In this document: one piece after another, positions 42,580 through 51,166 of the stretch
How the letters are laid out: each line of letters starts with the position of its first letter
Position numbering within the stretch: position 1 is the stretch's first letter
DNA from: an uncultured Lachnospiraceae bacterium
Lineage (GTDB): Bacteria; Bacillota; Clostridia; Lachnospirales; Lachnospiraceae
DNA: 64,000 nucleotides
Direction: 5' to 3'
Assembly (NCBI GenBank): GCA_910578645.1
Contig: CAJTQI010000008.1
Location: 1-64,000 of the forward strand
Position numbers and translations under genes: made by a program
Notes under the pieces: model-generated
The model's database searches: none
What the model was told of the DNA's origin: nothing
The model's input: only the letters and a program-made list of their open reading frames with translations

Positions 42580-43422
42580 ATGAAGAAAATAATTGTGACA
42601 GGCGCTAACGGCCAGTTAGGGCGGGCGGTTAATTTACAGTATGCGAAAAGCACGGAGTATGAACTGGTTAATACGGATGTAGGTGAACTTGATATTACCA
42701 AAGTAGACCAGGTGATGGAGTTCGTGCGGGGCGTACAGCCTTATGCGATTATTAACTGTGCAGCCTATACGGCAGTGGAAGCGTGCGAGAAAGAAGAAGA
42801 CCTTGCTTTTTGCATTAATGCTATCGGGGCGAGAAATTTAAGTATCGCCGCCACCGAGACGGGGGCGAAACTGATGCATATTTCCACGGACTATGTTTTT
42901 GACGGCAATGGGAGCCGTCCCTACAGGGAGACTGACCCGGTAGGGCCCCAGGGCGCTTACGGCAGAACGAAACTGGCCGGGGAGAACTTTGTGAATGAAT
43001 TTAGCGACAGACATTACATTATCCGTACCGCGTGGCTGTATGGGGACGGGAAGAATTTCGTCAAGACGATGTTAAGGCTGTCGGAAACACATGATAAAGT
43101 CAGAGTCGTGCGCGACCAAGTCGGTTCTCCAACCAGCGCCAGTGAGTTGGCGAAAGCTGTGGCCTATCTTCTGCCTACGGAGAACTATGGACTGTTCCAT
43201 GGAACCTGTGAAGGGGACTGCAGTTGGGCACAGTTTACGGAAGAAATTTTTAGGCTTGCAGGAAAAGACACGGTGGTGGAGGCAATCACGTCAGAAGAGT
43301 ATGGGGCGGCCGTGAAGCGTCCGGCTTACTCTATTCTGGAGAACTATATGTTCAAGATGACTACGGACTTTATGTTTGCAGACTGGCATGATGCCATTGC
43401 AGAGTATCTTAAGAGCATGTAG
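42580..43422 (+). CDS. rfbD: dTDP-4-dehydrorhamnose reductase
   Basis: 280 residues, normal length. NAD(P)-binding GANGQLGRAV at the N-terminus, catalytic YGRTKLAGE (Tyr-x3-Lys), STDYVFDG and the family stretch VRDQVGSPTSASELAKAV. Last step of dTDP-L-rhamnose synthesis. The other three genes (rfbA, rfbB, rfbC) are not in this window, so they lie elsewhere or the enzyme serves another sugar. First of the surface-polysaccharide genes. The ribosome-binding site (GGAAGGG) is further from the ATG than usual. Confidence 0.9.
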   Translation: MKKIIVTGANGQLGRAVNLQYAKSTEYELVNTDVGELDITKVDQVMEFVRGVQPYAIINCAAYTAVEACEKEEDLAFCINAIGARNLSIAATETGAKLMHISTDYVFDGNGSRPYRETDPVGPQGAYGRTKLAGENFVNEFSDRHYIIRTAWLYGDGKNFVKTMLRLSETHDKVRVVRDQVGSPTSASELAKAVAYLLPTENYGLFHGTCEGDCSWAQFTEEIFRLAGKDTVVEAITSEEYGAAVKRPAYSILENYMFKMTTDFMFADWHDAIAEYLKSM

Positions 43423-43558
43423 AGAAACGGATATACGGACTTGCCAAGTATATGGGCGGCGGTGTTTGGACGGGAAATTTATCTGACAGCACCAGGCGCC
43501 GCTGCCTTATTTGGGATACATTTTATTGCTAAAAAAGAAAAATCAACGGAGGAACAAT

Positions 43559-44626
43559 ATGCAGAAAGTAGCGTTAATTACAGGTATCACAGGTCAGGAT
43601 GGTTCTTATCTGGCTGAGTTTTTGTTAGAGGAAGGTTACGAGGTCCATGGATTAGTCCGCAGGCACAGTATTTCCAACACGGCTCGGATTGACCATCTGA
43701 TTGCGTCCGATTATTATAAGGTAAAATTTTTCCTGCATTTTGCAGACACTACGGATTCAAGTAATTTAATGCGTCTGATTGCGGAGATTCGTCCGACAGA
43801 GGTGTATAACCTGGCAGCGCAGTCTCATGTAGGTATTTCTTTTGATGTTCCGGAGTATACGGCAGAGGCGACAGGCGTAAGCACTCTGAAACTGCTTGAG
43901 GCAATCCGTGTGAACGGCGGTACATGCAGATTCTATCAGGCGTCTACGTCGGAGTTGTTTGGCGGTATTCCCGAGACGGCGCCCCAGAGTGAGAAGACGC
44001 CTTTTTATCCCAAGAGTCCTTACGGCGCGGCGAAATTATATTCTTATTGGATTACGGTCAATTACAGGGAATCTTATAATATGTATGCATGTAACGGCAT
44101 ACTGTTCAACCATGAGTCACCCAGGAGGGGTGAGAATTTTGTCACGAGGAAAATCACGCTTGCCATTGCCAATATTTTGGCCGGAAAGCAGGACAAGCTG
44201 TCTCTTGGCAATATGAATGCGAAGCGTGACTGGGGATTTGCGGGAGATTATGTGAAAGGCATGTGGCTTATGCTGCAGCAGGATAAACCCTGTGACTATG
44301 TGCTTGCCACGAACGAGACCCATACGGTCAGGGAGTTTGTGGAAGAGGCATTCGGCGCTCTTGGCATTACAATACGCTGGGAAGGAACCGGTGTGAACGA
44401 GAAGGGATATGATGCGGCAAACGGCAGGCTTTTGGTGGATGTTAATCCCGAATTTTACCGTCCGGCGGAAGTGGAATTTCTCTGGGGCAACTGTGAGAAG
44501 GCAGAGAAGGAACTTGGATGGAAGAGAGAGGTGGGCTTCAAGGGGTTGGTTGCCATGATGATGGACGCAGATATGAAAGAAATTGTGGGCATGGACTGTG
44601 CGGCGTACAAGGAAAAGCAGAAGTAA
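43559..44626 (+). CDS. gmd: GDP-mannose 4,6-dehydratase
   Basis: 355 residues from ATG 43559 (GGAGGAACAAT upstream). Cofactor motif ITGITGQDGSYLAEFLLEEGY, then VHGLVRRHSISNTARIDHL, catalytic YGAAKLYSYW (Tyr/Lys) and FNHESPRRGENFVTRKIT, all diagnostic of Gmd. Converts GDP-mannose to GDP-4-keto-6-deoxymannose; with fcl (48559) this gives GDP-L-fucose. gmd and fcl are usually adjacent, but here a membrane-protein gene and a MATE gene lie between them. Confidence 0.95.
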   Translation: MQKVALITGITGQDGSYLAEFLLEEGYEVHGLVRRHSISNTARIDHLIASDYYKVKFFLHFADTTDSSNLMRLIAEIRPTEVYNLAAQSHVGISFDVPEYTAEATGVSTLKLLEAIRVNGGTCRFYQASTSELFGGIPETAPQSEKTPFYPKSPYGAAKLYSYWITVNYRESYNMYACNGILFNHESPRRGENFVTRKITLAIANILAGKQDKLSLGNMNAKRDWGFAGDYVKGMWLMLQQDKPCDYVLATNETHTVREFVEEAFGALGITIRWEGTGVNEKGYDAANGRLLVDVNPEFYRPAEVEFLWGNCEKAEKELGWKREVGFKGLVAMMMDADMKEIVGMDCAAYKEKQK

Positions 44627-44638
44627 AGGTGTCCGGTG

Positions 44639-44657
44639 CGGCATATCGGATATGCCG
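44639..44657. repeat. Small hairpin after gmd
   Basis: CGGCATAT (44639-44646) pairs with ATATGCCG (44650-44657) around a three-base loop. No T-run. Confidence 0.5.
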
Positions 44658-44697
44658 GTATGAAGCGTGCTTGGTATGGCGGAAATCGGGCGGATGA

Positions 44698-44746
44698 TAC
44701 CCTCAGTGAAAAAGGTATACATGTGGCCTTTTGTTCATTGAGGGTA
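44698..44746. repeat. Inverted pair of the TACCCTCARTGAA element
   Basis: TACCCTCAGTGAA (44698-44710) and TTCATTGAGGGTA (44734-44746) pair with one GT mismatch, with AAAAAGG/CCTTTT pairing inside. The hairpin ends 17 bases before the next gene start and could impede or regulate its expression. Confidence 0.7.
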
Positions 44747-44763
44747 AGAAAGGCAGATGTTAT

Positions 44764-46536
44764 ATGCTGTCAGTGATTGGAATATGGATTTATATACTGC
44801 TCACGGCTTTCTTGACAGGGTATGGAATAACGCGTGTGGCTACACGCCGTATTCCGTATCGTGTCAGGTATTTTGATTCCTATCTGGTATGTGGATTTGC
44901 GGGCGTAACGGTTTATGCACAGTTATTCAGCCTGTTGGGACGGGTAGGGTTTTCTGCCAACTTAGTTCTATGCATCCTGTGTATGGCGAGCGCATGGCAT
45001 GGCAGACAGGAACTTGGCAGAATGGTTCAGGAAACGTGGAACGGTATACGGACAAATCAATTAAGGGAAAGAGGAAAGATGTTTACGGCATTATTCCTCT
45101 TTTTACTGTTTGCATATGGCACGTCGAGAGGTATCATACATTACGACACAGGGCTGTATCACGCCCAGAGTATCAGGTGGATTGAGGAATACGGCGTGGT
45201 AAGAGGACTGGGCAACCTGCATTGCAGGCTGGCTTATAACAGTTCTTCTTTTGCACTGTCTGCCCTGTACAGCATGGCTTTTCTGGGAGGACAGTCGTTC
45301 CACTGTGTGGCGGGCTTTCTGGCTTTCCTGTTGGCGAAAGTTTCCGTAGAAGCGGCGAGTCAGCTTAGGGGAAAGCGTCTCCGGGCCAGCGGGTTTGCCA
45401 GGGTGATGTGCGGTTATTATCTGGTGAATATTTTTGACGAGATGGTGTCCCCGGCATCCGATTATTTTATGGTACTGATTGCTTTTTATATTGTCATCCG
45501 GTTTCTTGATTTGTTGGAAAGTGGAGTCGCGGAAACGTTTCCTTATGCAATGTTATGTGTTTTAGGCGTGTTCCTGATGACGGTAAAACTTTCGGCGGCT
45601 CTGATTCTTTTGCTCGTCTGTTATCCTGCGTTTGATTTGCTGCGGGGGAGGCGGTGGAAGGAAACAGGCGTATATCTGGTGCTTGGCATTGTGACGGCGC
45701 TGCCCTTTTTTGTCAGAAATGTGGTGCTATCGGGTTGGCTTGTATATCCTTTTACTCAGATTAACTTATTTGATGTGGCCTGGAAGATACCTAAGGGCAT
45801 GGCGGATTATGACGCCAGGGAGATTCAGGTCTGGGGCAGGGGCTATAGGGATGTGTCCGGATATGATATTCCTATGGGAGAATGGATTGGGGACTGGTTC
45901 CGCTCTCTGGCGGGCAGCGATAAACTGTTGGTGGCCGCCTCTGGGCTGGCTGTGTGCATTTTACTTGTATATGGTATCGGTATGTTGTGCAGGTTGTGGG
46001 AGAGACGGTGGGGTATTTTGCTAGTACAGATAACCGTGGCGGCTTCCTTCTTATTCTGGTTGTGCACTTCCCCGCTAATCAGGTATGGGTGCGTCTATGT
46101 GTATCTGGCGCCTGCGGTGGTGTTTGGCGGCATATATGATGCGGTGTTGGGAGCCATGGAAGTTCGAGCCGAAAGGAAATCGGGGAAGCGCCAGGATGAT
46201 GCAGAGCGACAGGAAATTCATAAAAAAAATGTGGTGCAGCAGGCCGTAAAACTGTGCGGCGTGCTTCCCGTATACTTCCTAATCGGATATAAGTGCGCGG
46301 CCTTTGGCGGAGAAACCGCAGGCTCCTTTGTGAACGACTATTGGGTGGTTCAGAAAGATTATGAAAACTATCCGGTACATTCTTATGAGATAGATGGCGT
46401 TACTTTCTATTATCCGGTGGAGGGAGACCAGGTGGGATATGAGGCATTTCCGTCTTCTCCGGTTCAGGCTGAGGTGGAGCTGATGGGGGAAGGTGTGAAA
46501 GACGGATTTCTTTCTGGCCTTTGGCTTTGCCCATAG
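44764..46536 (+). CDS. Multispanning membrane protein of the polysaccharide region
   Basis: 590 residues from ATG 44764. About 11-12 hydrophobic segments through residue ~440, then a soluble C-terminal ~130 residues. An early luminal motif, IIHYDTGLYHAQSIRWIEEYG, resembles the first acidic loop of GT-C glycosyltransferases and LIC_10190-type membrane proteins. Probably transfers a sugar from a lipid carrier outside the membrane, but no family assignment is secure. The ribosome-binding site is weak, and the hairpin at 44698 lies just upstream. Confidence 0.65.
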   Translation: MLSVIGIWIYILLTAFLTGYGITRVATRRIPYRVRYFDSYLVCGFAGVTVYAQLFSLLGRVGFSANLVLCILCMASAWHGRQELGRMVQETWNGIRTNQLRERGKMFTALFLFLLFAYGTSRGIIHYDTGLYHAQSIRWIEEYGVVRGLGNLHCRLAYNSSSFALSALYSMAFLGGQSFHCVAGFLAFLLAKVSVEAASQLRGKRLRASGFARVMCGYYLVNIFDEMVSPASDYFMVLIAFYIVIRFLDLLESGVAETFPYAMLCVLGVFLMTVKLSAALILLLVCYPAFDLLRGRRWKETGVYLVLGIVTALPFFVRNVVLSGWLVYPFTQINLFDVAWKIPKGMADYDAREIQVWGRGYRDVSGYDIPMGEWIGDWFRSLAGSDKLLVAASGLAVCILLVYGIGMLCRLWERRWGILLVQITVAASFLFWLCTSPLIRYGCVYVYLAPAVVFGGIYDAVLGAMEVRAERKSGKRQDDAERQEIHKKNVVQQAVKLCGVLPVYFLIGYKCAAFGGETAGSFVNDYWVVQKDYENYPVHSYEIDGVTFYYPVEGDQVGYEAFPSSPVQAEVELMGEGVKDGFLSGLWLCP

Positions 46537-46620
46537 ATATTTAAGTGAGTTTTAAGGCAGACGATTGAGGATAACGCAAAAATCGCTCAAATATCATGGT
46601 GCAGAGCAAGTGTTTCCTTG

Positions 46621-46941
46621 CTCATTGAGATTAGAGTGTGAAAAGGTGCATTTTATAAGTGGTGAGGGCAAATTGCATAAAATGTTCCCTTGTGTCCGTC
46701 TGCGTCATATGGATTTTCTAAAATATTCCGGGAAATTTAAGGAAACGGACGTAACCACCCTCTATTCGCCATCCAGGCGAACATCGGGCTTTTCGGGGTG
46801 TCCATGCCCCGAAATTACTGGGAACTAAACGGAATATTAAGAAAATCTCATATTCCTGCGAAGGACAACTTCGTGAACATTTTGTGCAATCTGCCAGTGA
46901 AATTTTATGATAGCACCTTTTGACACCCTAATCTCATTGAG
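46621..46941. repeat. MITE-like 320-bp imperfect inverted repeat
   Basis: Left arm 46621-46730 and right arm 46830-46941 are inverted copies with roughly three-quarters identity by eye; best matching parts are GAGATTAGAGTGT with its counterpart, AAAAGGTGC, ATTGCAnAAAATGTTC and AATATTCCG. The centre holds a perfect hairpin TTTCGGGG (46791-46798)/CCCCGAAA (46807-46814). No gene is supported in 46537-46995; the right arm, read on the minus strand, gives an open frame whose left-arm equivalent has stops, suggesting a decayed coding relic. Confidence 0.65.
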
Positions 46942-46995
46942 GATATCTACAGGTTTATGACAGACAAAATGAAGTTGGGAAAGGAATAGAACAAC

Positions 46996-48354
46996 ATGAA
47001 AATACTGACGCATAAAAGTTCTTCCGTGGATATGCTGCATGGACCAATCTTAAAATCCATGCTCATGTTTGCAATCCCGCTTTTCTTTTCAAGTGTTTTC
47101 CAACAGCTATATAATACCATGGATACCGTGATTATCGGGCATACGCTTGGAGATGAGGCGCTGGCGGCTATGGGGGCGGCGGGAGCGGTTTACGACCTCC
47201 TGATGGGATTTTCTTTTGGAATCGGCGCCGGACTTGCGGTGGTGACTGCAAGGAGTTTTGGTAGCGGGGACATGGATTATTTAAAGAAATCGGTAGCGTC
47301 TTCCGTTGTAATCGGCGCATGTATCACAGCGGTTATCACCGTGGCGGTACAGTTCATTTTATATCCTTTTCTGGAAGTGTTGAACACGCCGCCGGAGATT
47401 ATCGAGCAATCTTATGAATATGTCTCTACAATCACACTGTTTATTGTGGTCATGTTCGCGTATAATCTGTGCGCGGGACTTTTGCGGGCTATTGGAAACA
47501 GCGTGATGCCGCTTGTGTTCCTGATTCTCTCATCGGTACTGAATATTGTGCTTGACATCTTTTTTATTACAAACCTGCAAATGGGCGTGCGGGGAGCCGC
47601 GGTGGCGACGGTGATTGCCCAGGGCGTATCGGTGGTGTGTTGTCTTGTTTACATAGCAAAAAAAGCAAAGATTATGGTTCCGGAGAAGAAACATTTTGTC
47701 TGGGATAAAGAATTGTACCAGGAGATGCTTGCCCAGGGGCTTTCCATGGGCTTTATGAACTGTATTGTCACCGCAGGCACGGCAATCCTACAGTCCGGTA
47801 TCAATAGTTTGGGTTATCTGGTTATTGCAGGACATACGGCGGCAAGGAAACTTCTTCAGTTTCTGATGATGCCAAATATAGCTATGAATCAGACAATCAG
47901 TACCTTTGTCTCCCAGAATCGTGGAGCGGGGGAAGTCGGGCGGATTAGGAAGGCAATGAAATACGCCTATCTTTACGGCGTGGTGGTGGCCACAGCAGCA
48001 ACAGTGCTGATGCTTCTTTTTGCACCGACGGCGGTACGGTTAATTTCCGGCTCCTCGGAGAGCGTGGTGTTGGAAAACGGTGCGCTGTACCTTCGGGTGG
48101 TCGCGCCATGTCTGGCAATATTAGGGGTGCTTAACCCGTGCAGACTGGGTTTGCAGGCCATCGGACAGAAGGTTCTTCCGCTATTTTCCAGCGTAATTGA
48201 ACTGTTTGGAAAAATTTTGTTTGTGGCAGTTATGATACCTAAGTTCCAGTATATGGCCGTTATTTTCTGCGAGCCGGTGATTTGGTGTTTTATGGTGGCG
48301 GAGCTTCTCCCTGCATTCTGGCGGAACCCTTTTATCAGGTCGGGCGCTGAGTAA
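46996..48354 (+). CDS. MATE-family multidrug/oligosaccharide-lipid transporter
   Basis: 452 residues with about 12 membrane segments in two halves. N-terminal FAIPLFFSSVFQQLYNTMDTVIIGHTLGDEALAAMGAAG is the MatE family opening in pattern, and SGINSLGYLVIAGHTAARKL opens the second half. AAAGGAATAGAACAAC precedes ATG 46996. MATE proteins export drugs by Na+/H+ antiport. It sits in the polysaccharide region, but its sequence looks like NorM/DinF MATE rather than Wzx. Confidence 0.88.
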   Translation: MKILTHKSSSVDMLHGPILKSMLMFAIPLFFSSVFQQLYNTMDTVIIGHTLGDEALAAMGAAGAVYDLLMGFSFGIGAGLAVVTARSFGSGDMDYLKKSVASSVVIGACITAVITVAVQFILYPFLEVLNTPPEIIEQSYEYVSTITLFIVVMFAYNLCAGLLRAIGNSVMPLVFLILSSVLNIVLDIFFITNLQMGVRGAAVATVIAQGVSVVCCLVYIAKKAKIMVPEKKHFVWDKELYQEMLAQGLSMGFMNCIVTAGTAILQSGINSLGYLVIAGHTAARKLLQFLMMPNIAMNQTISTFVSQNRGAGEVGRIRKAMKYAYLYGVVVATAATVLMLLFAPTAVRLISGSSESVVLENGALYLRVVAPCLAILGVLNPCRLGLQAIGQKVLPLFSSVIELFGKILFVAVMIPKFQYMAVIFCEPVIWCFMVAELLPAFWRNPFIRSGAE

Positions 48355-48433
48355 AGAGGTTACGTTGTCCGTCGATAATTGTAGTCTGTGAAAAATATAT
48401 GATTGTTATAACCGGTGTAGAGAAATAAGGGAA

Positions 48434-48461
48434 TTGCAAACCCCATAGTTTTTGTTATAAT
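48434..48461 (+). promoter_or_regulatory. Promoter of fcl
   Basis: TTGCAA (48434-48439), 16-base spacer, TATAAT (48456-48461), about 100 bases before the start. Confidence 0.7.
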
Positions 48462-48558
48462 AAATAGGGAAATATTGCATAACTAGAATATATATTTGCG
48501 TGATTTGTTTTCGCTTGGGAAAGGTCCTCAGCGCAAAGCGCATCGGAATGGAGGAAAA

Positions 48559-49500
48559 ATGAACAATACGGACAAGATATATGTAGCAGGACATAGAGGA
48601 CTGGTGGGCAGCGCCATTGTGAGGAGTTTAGAGGCGAGAGGCTATACCAATGTAATCGGCAGGACACATCATGAGTTGGATTTGACCGACCAACAGGCTG
48701 TCAGGGATTTCTTTGAGGCCGAGAAACCTGACGTGGTAGTGCTTGCGGCGGCGAAGGTAGGCGGCATCAATGCCAACAATACGGCTCCGGCAGATTTTGC
48801 CTATGAGAATATGCAGATTCAGTGTAATGTTGTCAAATGCTGCCACGATTACCATGTGAAGAAACTATTGTTCCTTGGAAGTACCTGTATCTATCCCAGG
48901 ATGGCGCCGCAGCCTATTCCGGAAGATGCGCTGCTAACAGGACCGCTTGAGGAGACGAACGAAGCCTATGCAATCGCTAAGATTGCAGGGATGGAGATGT
49001 GCAGATTCTTTAAGAAACAATACGGAGACGATTTTATCAGCTGTATGCCGACAAACCTTTATGGGCCTCATGATAACTATGACCTGCACGGTTCACATGT
49101 AATGCCGGCGATGATACGTAAATTCCATGAGGCGAAGGTGAACGGTGCGTCTAGTGTGGAATTATGGGGGACAGGCACGCCCCTGCGTGAATTTCTCTAT
49201 GTGGATGATATGGCGGATGCCTGCGTATTTTTGTTGGAGAATTACAGCGGGCAGCAGCATGTCAACATCGGTACCGGTAAGGAAGTCACAATCAAAGAGT
49301 TGGCGCAGACAGTGCAAAGGGTGGTAGGCTTTGAAGGTGAGATTGTGTGGAATAAGGAGATGCCGGACGGTACGCCGCGCAAGCTGACGGATGTAACGAA
49401 ACTTCATGGACTGGGCTGGCAGCATAAGGTGGAGCTGGAGGAGGGTGTACGGCTTGCCTATGACTGGTTTAAAGAAAACGTAGATTCTGCAAGGATGTAG
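48559..49500 (+). CDS. fcl: GDP-L-fucose synthase
   Basis: 313 residues from ATG 48559 (TGGAGGAAAA upstream). Cofactor loop VAGHRGLVGSAIVRSLEARGY, the family stretch AAAKVGGINANN, LGSTCIYPRMAPQPI, catalytic YAIAKIAG (Tyr/Lys) and PTNLYGPHDNYDL identify Fcl/WcaG. Epimerises and reduces GDP-4-keto-6-deoxymannose to GDP-L-fucose, using the product of gmd. Own promoter, so gmd and fcl are probably separate units. Confidence 0.95.
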   Translation: MNNTDKIYVAGHRGLVGSAIVRSLEARGYTNVIGRTHHELDLTDQQAVRDFFEAEKPDVVVLAAAKVGGINANNTAPADFAYENMQIQCNVVKCCHDYHVKKLLFLGSTCIYPRMAPQPIPEDALLTGPLEETNEAYAIAKIAGMEMCRFFKKQYGDDFISCMPTNLYGPHDNYDLHGSHVMPAMIRKFHEAKVNGASSVELWGTGTPLREFLYVDDMADACVFLLENYSGQQHVNIGTGKEVTIKELAQTVQRVVGFEGEIVWNKEMPDGTPRKLTDVTKLHGLGWQHKVELEEGVRLAYDWFKENVDSARM

Positions 49501-49648
49501 GCATACATTGGTGGAAGCGAAGGAGAGCGGCAGGGGGCCAAAGCATATTGTAGAGTATGCGGCTTCTATGCCGCTGTCGTATTTGGCTCCGTTATTTTCT
49601 ATACCATGGCGGCAGGCGATAACTTACAGTTTACGTAGCGGATACCGT

Positions 49649-49676
49649 TTGCTATGATGTAACTATGCAATATAAC
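49649..49676 (+). promoter_or_regulatory. Probable promoter of Spo0A-domain gene
   Basis: TTGCTA (49649-49654), 16-base spacer, TATAAC (49671-49676), 41 bases before the start. Confidence 0.5.
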
Positions 49677-49716
49677 TACGGACATAATATATGATACGCA
49701 AAGGAGTAAACAGGGT

Positions 49717-50097
49717 ATGTTACAGGAAAAAACATTGTCTGGGCAAGAACTGGAACAGGCAATTTCCAGTTTTATGTTGGAGCTAGGTATACCTGCGCAT
49801 TTGCGAGGCTATCAGTACTTGAGGAGCGCGGTGCAGATGTGCGCAGAAGACATGGAGCTGGTAGGCAGTGTTACTAAGTTGTTGTATCCGGATTTAGCGA
49901 AGATGTACCGAACGACGGACCAGAAGATTGAGCGGGCCATTAGGAATGCAATCGAGGTGTCATGGGAGAGGGGCAACAGCGCTTTGTTTGAACAGCTATT
50001 CGGCTACTGCAATTCAAAAGAATACAGCAGACCGACGAATAGTGAGTATATTGCAACAGTGGCGGATTACATCCGTCTGAAATATGGATTTGTATAA
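49717..50097 (+). CDS. Stand-alone Spo0A C-terminal DNA-binding domain
   Basis: 126 residues, only the effector half of Spo0A. Strong similarity throughout: MLELGIPAHLRGYQYLRSAV, ELVGSVTKLLYPDLAKMY, KIERAIRNAIEVSWERGN and PTNSEYIATVADYIRLKYG, including the DNA-recognition helix and sigma-contact region. The receiver domain that normally blocks this domain until phosphorylated is absent, so the protein would bind DNA constitutively or be controlled by expression level. Expected target is a 0A-box (TGTCGAA-like). It has its own promoter and terminator and lies directly before the long glycosyltransferase operon. Confidence 0.9.
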   Translation: MLQEKTLSGQELEQAISSFMLELGIPAHLRGYQYLRSAVQMCAEDMELVGSVTKLLYPDLAKMYRTTDQKIERAIRNAIEVSWERGNSALFEQLFGYCNSKEYSRPTNSEYIATVADYIRLKYGFV

Positions 50098-50116
50098 AGT
50101 GGGCACTTACAGCCAG

Positions 50117-50146
50117 AAAGGGAAGAGATACGTCTCTTCCTTTTTT
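50117..50146 (+). terminator. Rho-independent terminator after Spo0A-domain gene
   Basis: GGAAGAGA (50121-50128) pairs with TCTCTTCC (50133-50140), extended by AAG, followed by six T residues. Confidence 0.88.
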
Positions 50147-50236
50147 GGTTTGTTTATGGTATAGTAGGAACAGGCTTACGCCTTGTCCGGCCTGGACAGT
50201 TACAGTGGATATTCCATGAAAGGTACGGTAATATAT

Positions 50237-51166
50237 ATGAAGTTACTCAGCGTCATAGTTCCCTGTTACAATGAGGAAGAAAATATCAGGGATTTTTACG
50301 ATGAATTGTTTAAAAATGACCCTTTTTTTAAGGAAAAAGAGATAGAAGTGGAACTCCTGTATGTCGACGATGGCTCCAAAGATAAAACGGTGGAAGAAGT
50401 GAAGAAGCTGCACAGTCAGGATGAGCGTGTGCACCTCATATCTTTTTCCAGAAATTTTGGGAAAGAAGCGGCGATTTATGCAGGACTTCAGAAGGCAAAA
50501 GGAGATATGGCGGTATTGATGGATGCGGATTTGCAGGACCCGCCTTCACTCTTGCCGGAGATGTACGGTTATATTGAACAAGGCTATGATTCCGTGGCGA
50601 CAAGGCGGGTGACGAGGAAAGGAGAACCTCCTGTACGTTCTTTTTTTGCCAGGATGTTTTACAGGCTTATGAATAAAATATCGAAGACGGAAATTGTAGA
50701 CGGGGCCAGGGATTACCGCTTGATGACGAGACAGGTGGTGGATGCGATTCTTGGGATGTCGGAATATAACCGGTTTACCAAGGGAATATTCGGCTGGGTA
50801 GGTTATGAGACGAAGTGGCTGGAATATGAGAATATCGAGCGCAAGAAGGGTGAGACGAAGTGGTCTTTCTGGAAACTGTTTGTATATTCCCTGGAAGGCA
50901 TTACGGCTTTTTCCACGGTTCCCCTTACTGTGGCGGCCGTGATGGGCGCGCTGTTTTGTATCCTTGCATTTTGTTTGATTCTTTTTACGATTGTAAAAAC
51001 GTTGATTTTCGGCGACCCGACTTCCGGATGGCCGTCTATGATATGCATTATTTTGCTTGTCAGCGGGGTTCAGTTGTTTTGCCTGGGAATTGTGGGGCAA
51101 TACTTATCTAAGACATATATGGAAGTGAAAAAAAGGCCGATTTATCTGATAAAAGAGGATATTTAA
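50237..51166 (+). CDS. Family 2 glycosyltransferase with C-terminal membrane anchor (GtrB/DPM-like)
   Basis: 309 residues from ATG 50237 (alternative 50216). GT-A catalytic domain: IVPCYNEEENI, YVDDGSKDKT, VLMDADLQDPP with DxD-like metal site and the RDYRLMTRQVV segment, then two C-terminal membrane helices. These enzymes transfer a sugar to undecaprenyl phosphate on the inner face, supplying a later extracytoplasmic GT-C enzyme; the membrane proteins at 44764 and 61140 are candidates. First gene of the main operon. Confidence 0.88.
   Translation: MKLLSVIVPCYNEEENIRDFYDELFKNDPFFKEKEIEVELLYVDDGSKDKTVEEVKKLHSQDERVHLISFSRNFGKEAAIYAGLQKAKGDMAVLMDADLQDPPSLLPEMYGYIEQGYDSVATRRVTRKGEPPVRSFFARMFYRLMNKISKTEIVDGARDYRLMTRQVVDAILGMSEYNRFTKGIFGWVGYETKWLEYENIERKKGETKWSFWKLFVYSLEGITAFSTVPLTVAAVMGALFCILAFCLILFTIVKTLIFGDPTSGWPSMICIILLVSGVQLFCLGIVGQYLSKTYMEVKKRPIYLIKEDI

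Noticed and set aside
46565..46828. Open frame of 87 codons on the plus strand upstream of the MATE gene
   Set aside because: It runs through the left arm of the inverted repeat, and the related sequence in the right arm is open in a different frame; not a conserved gene.
46996..48354. Calling the MATE gene the Wzx flippase of the polysaccharide cluster
   Set aside because: The N-terminal motif pattern is that of drug-type MATE proteins, and it lies outside the main glycosyltransferase operon.
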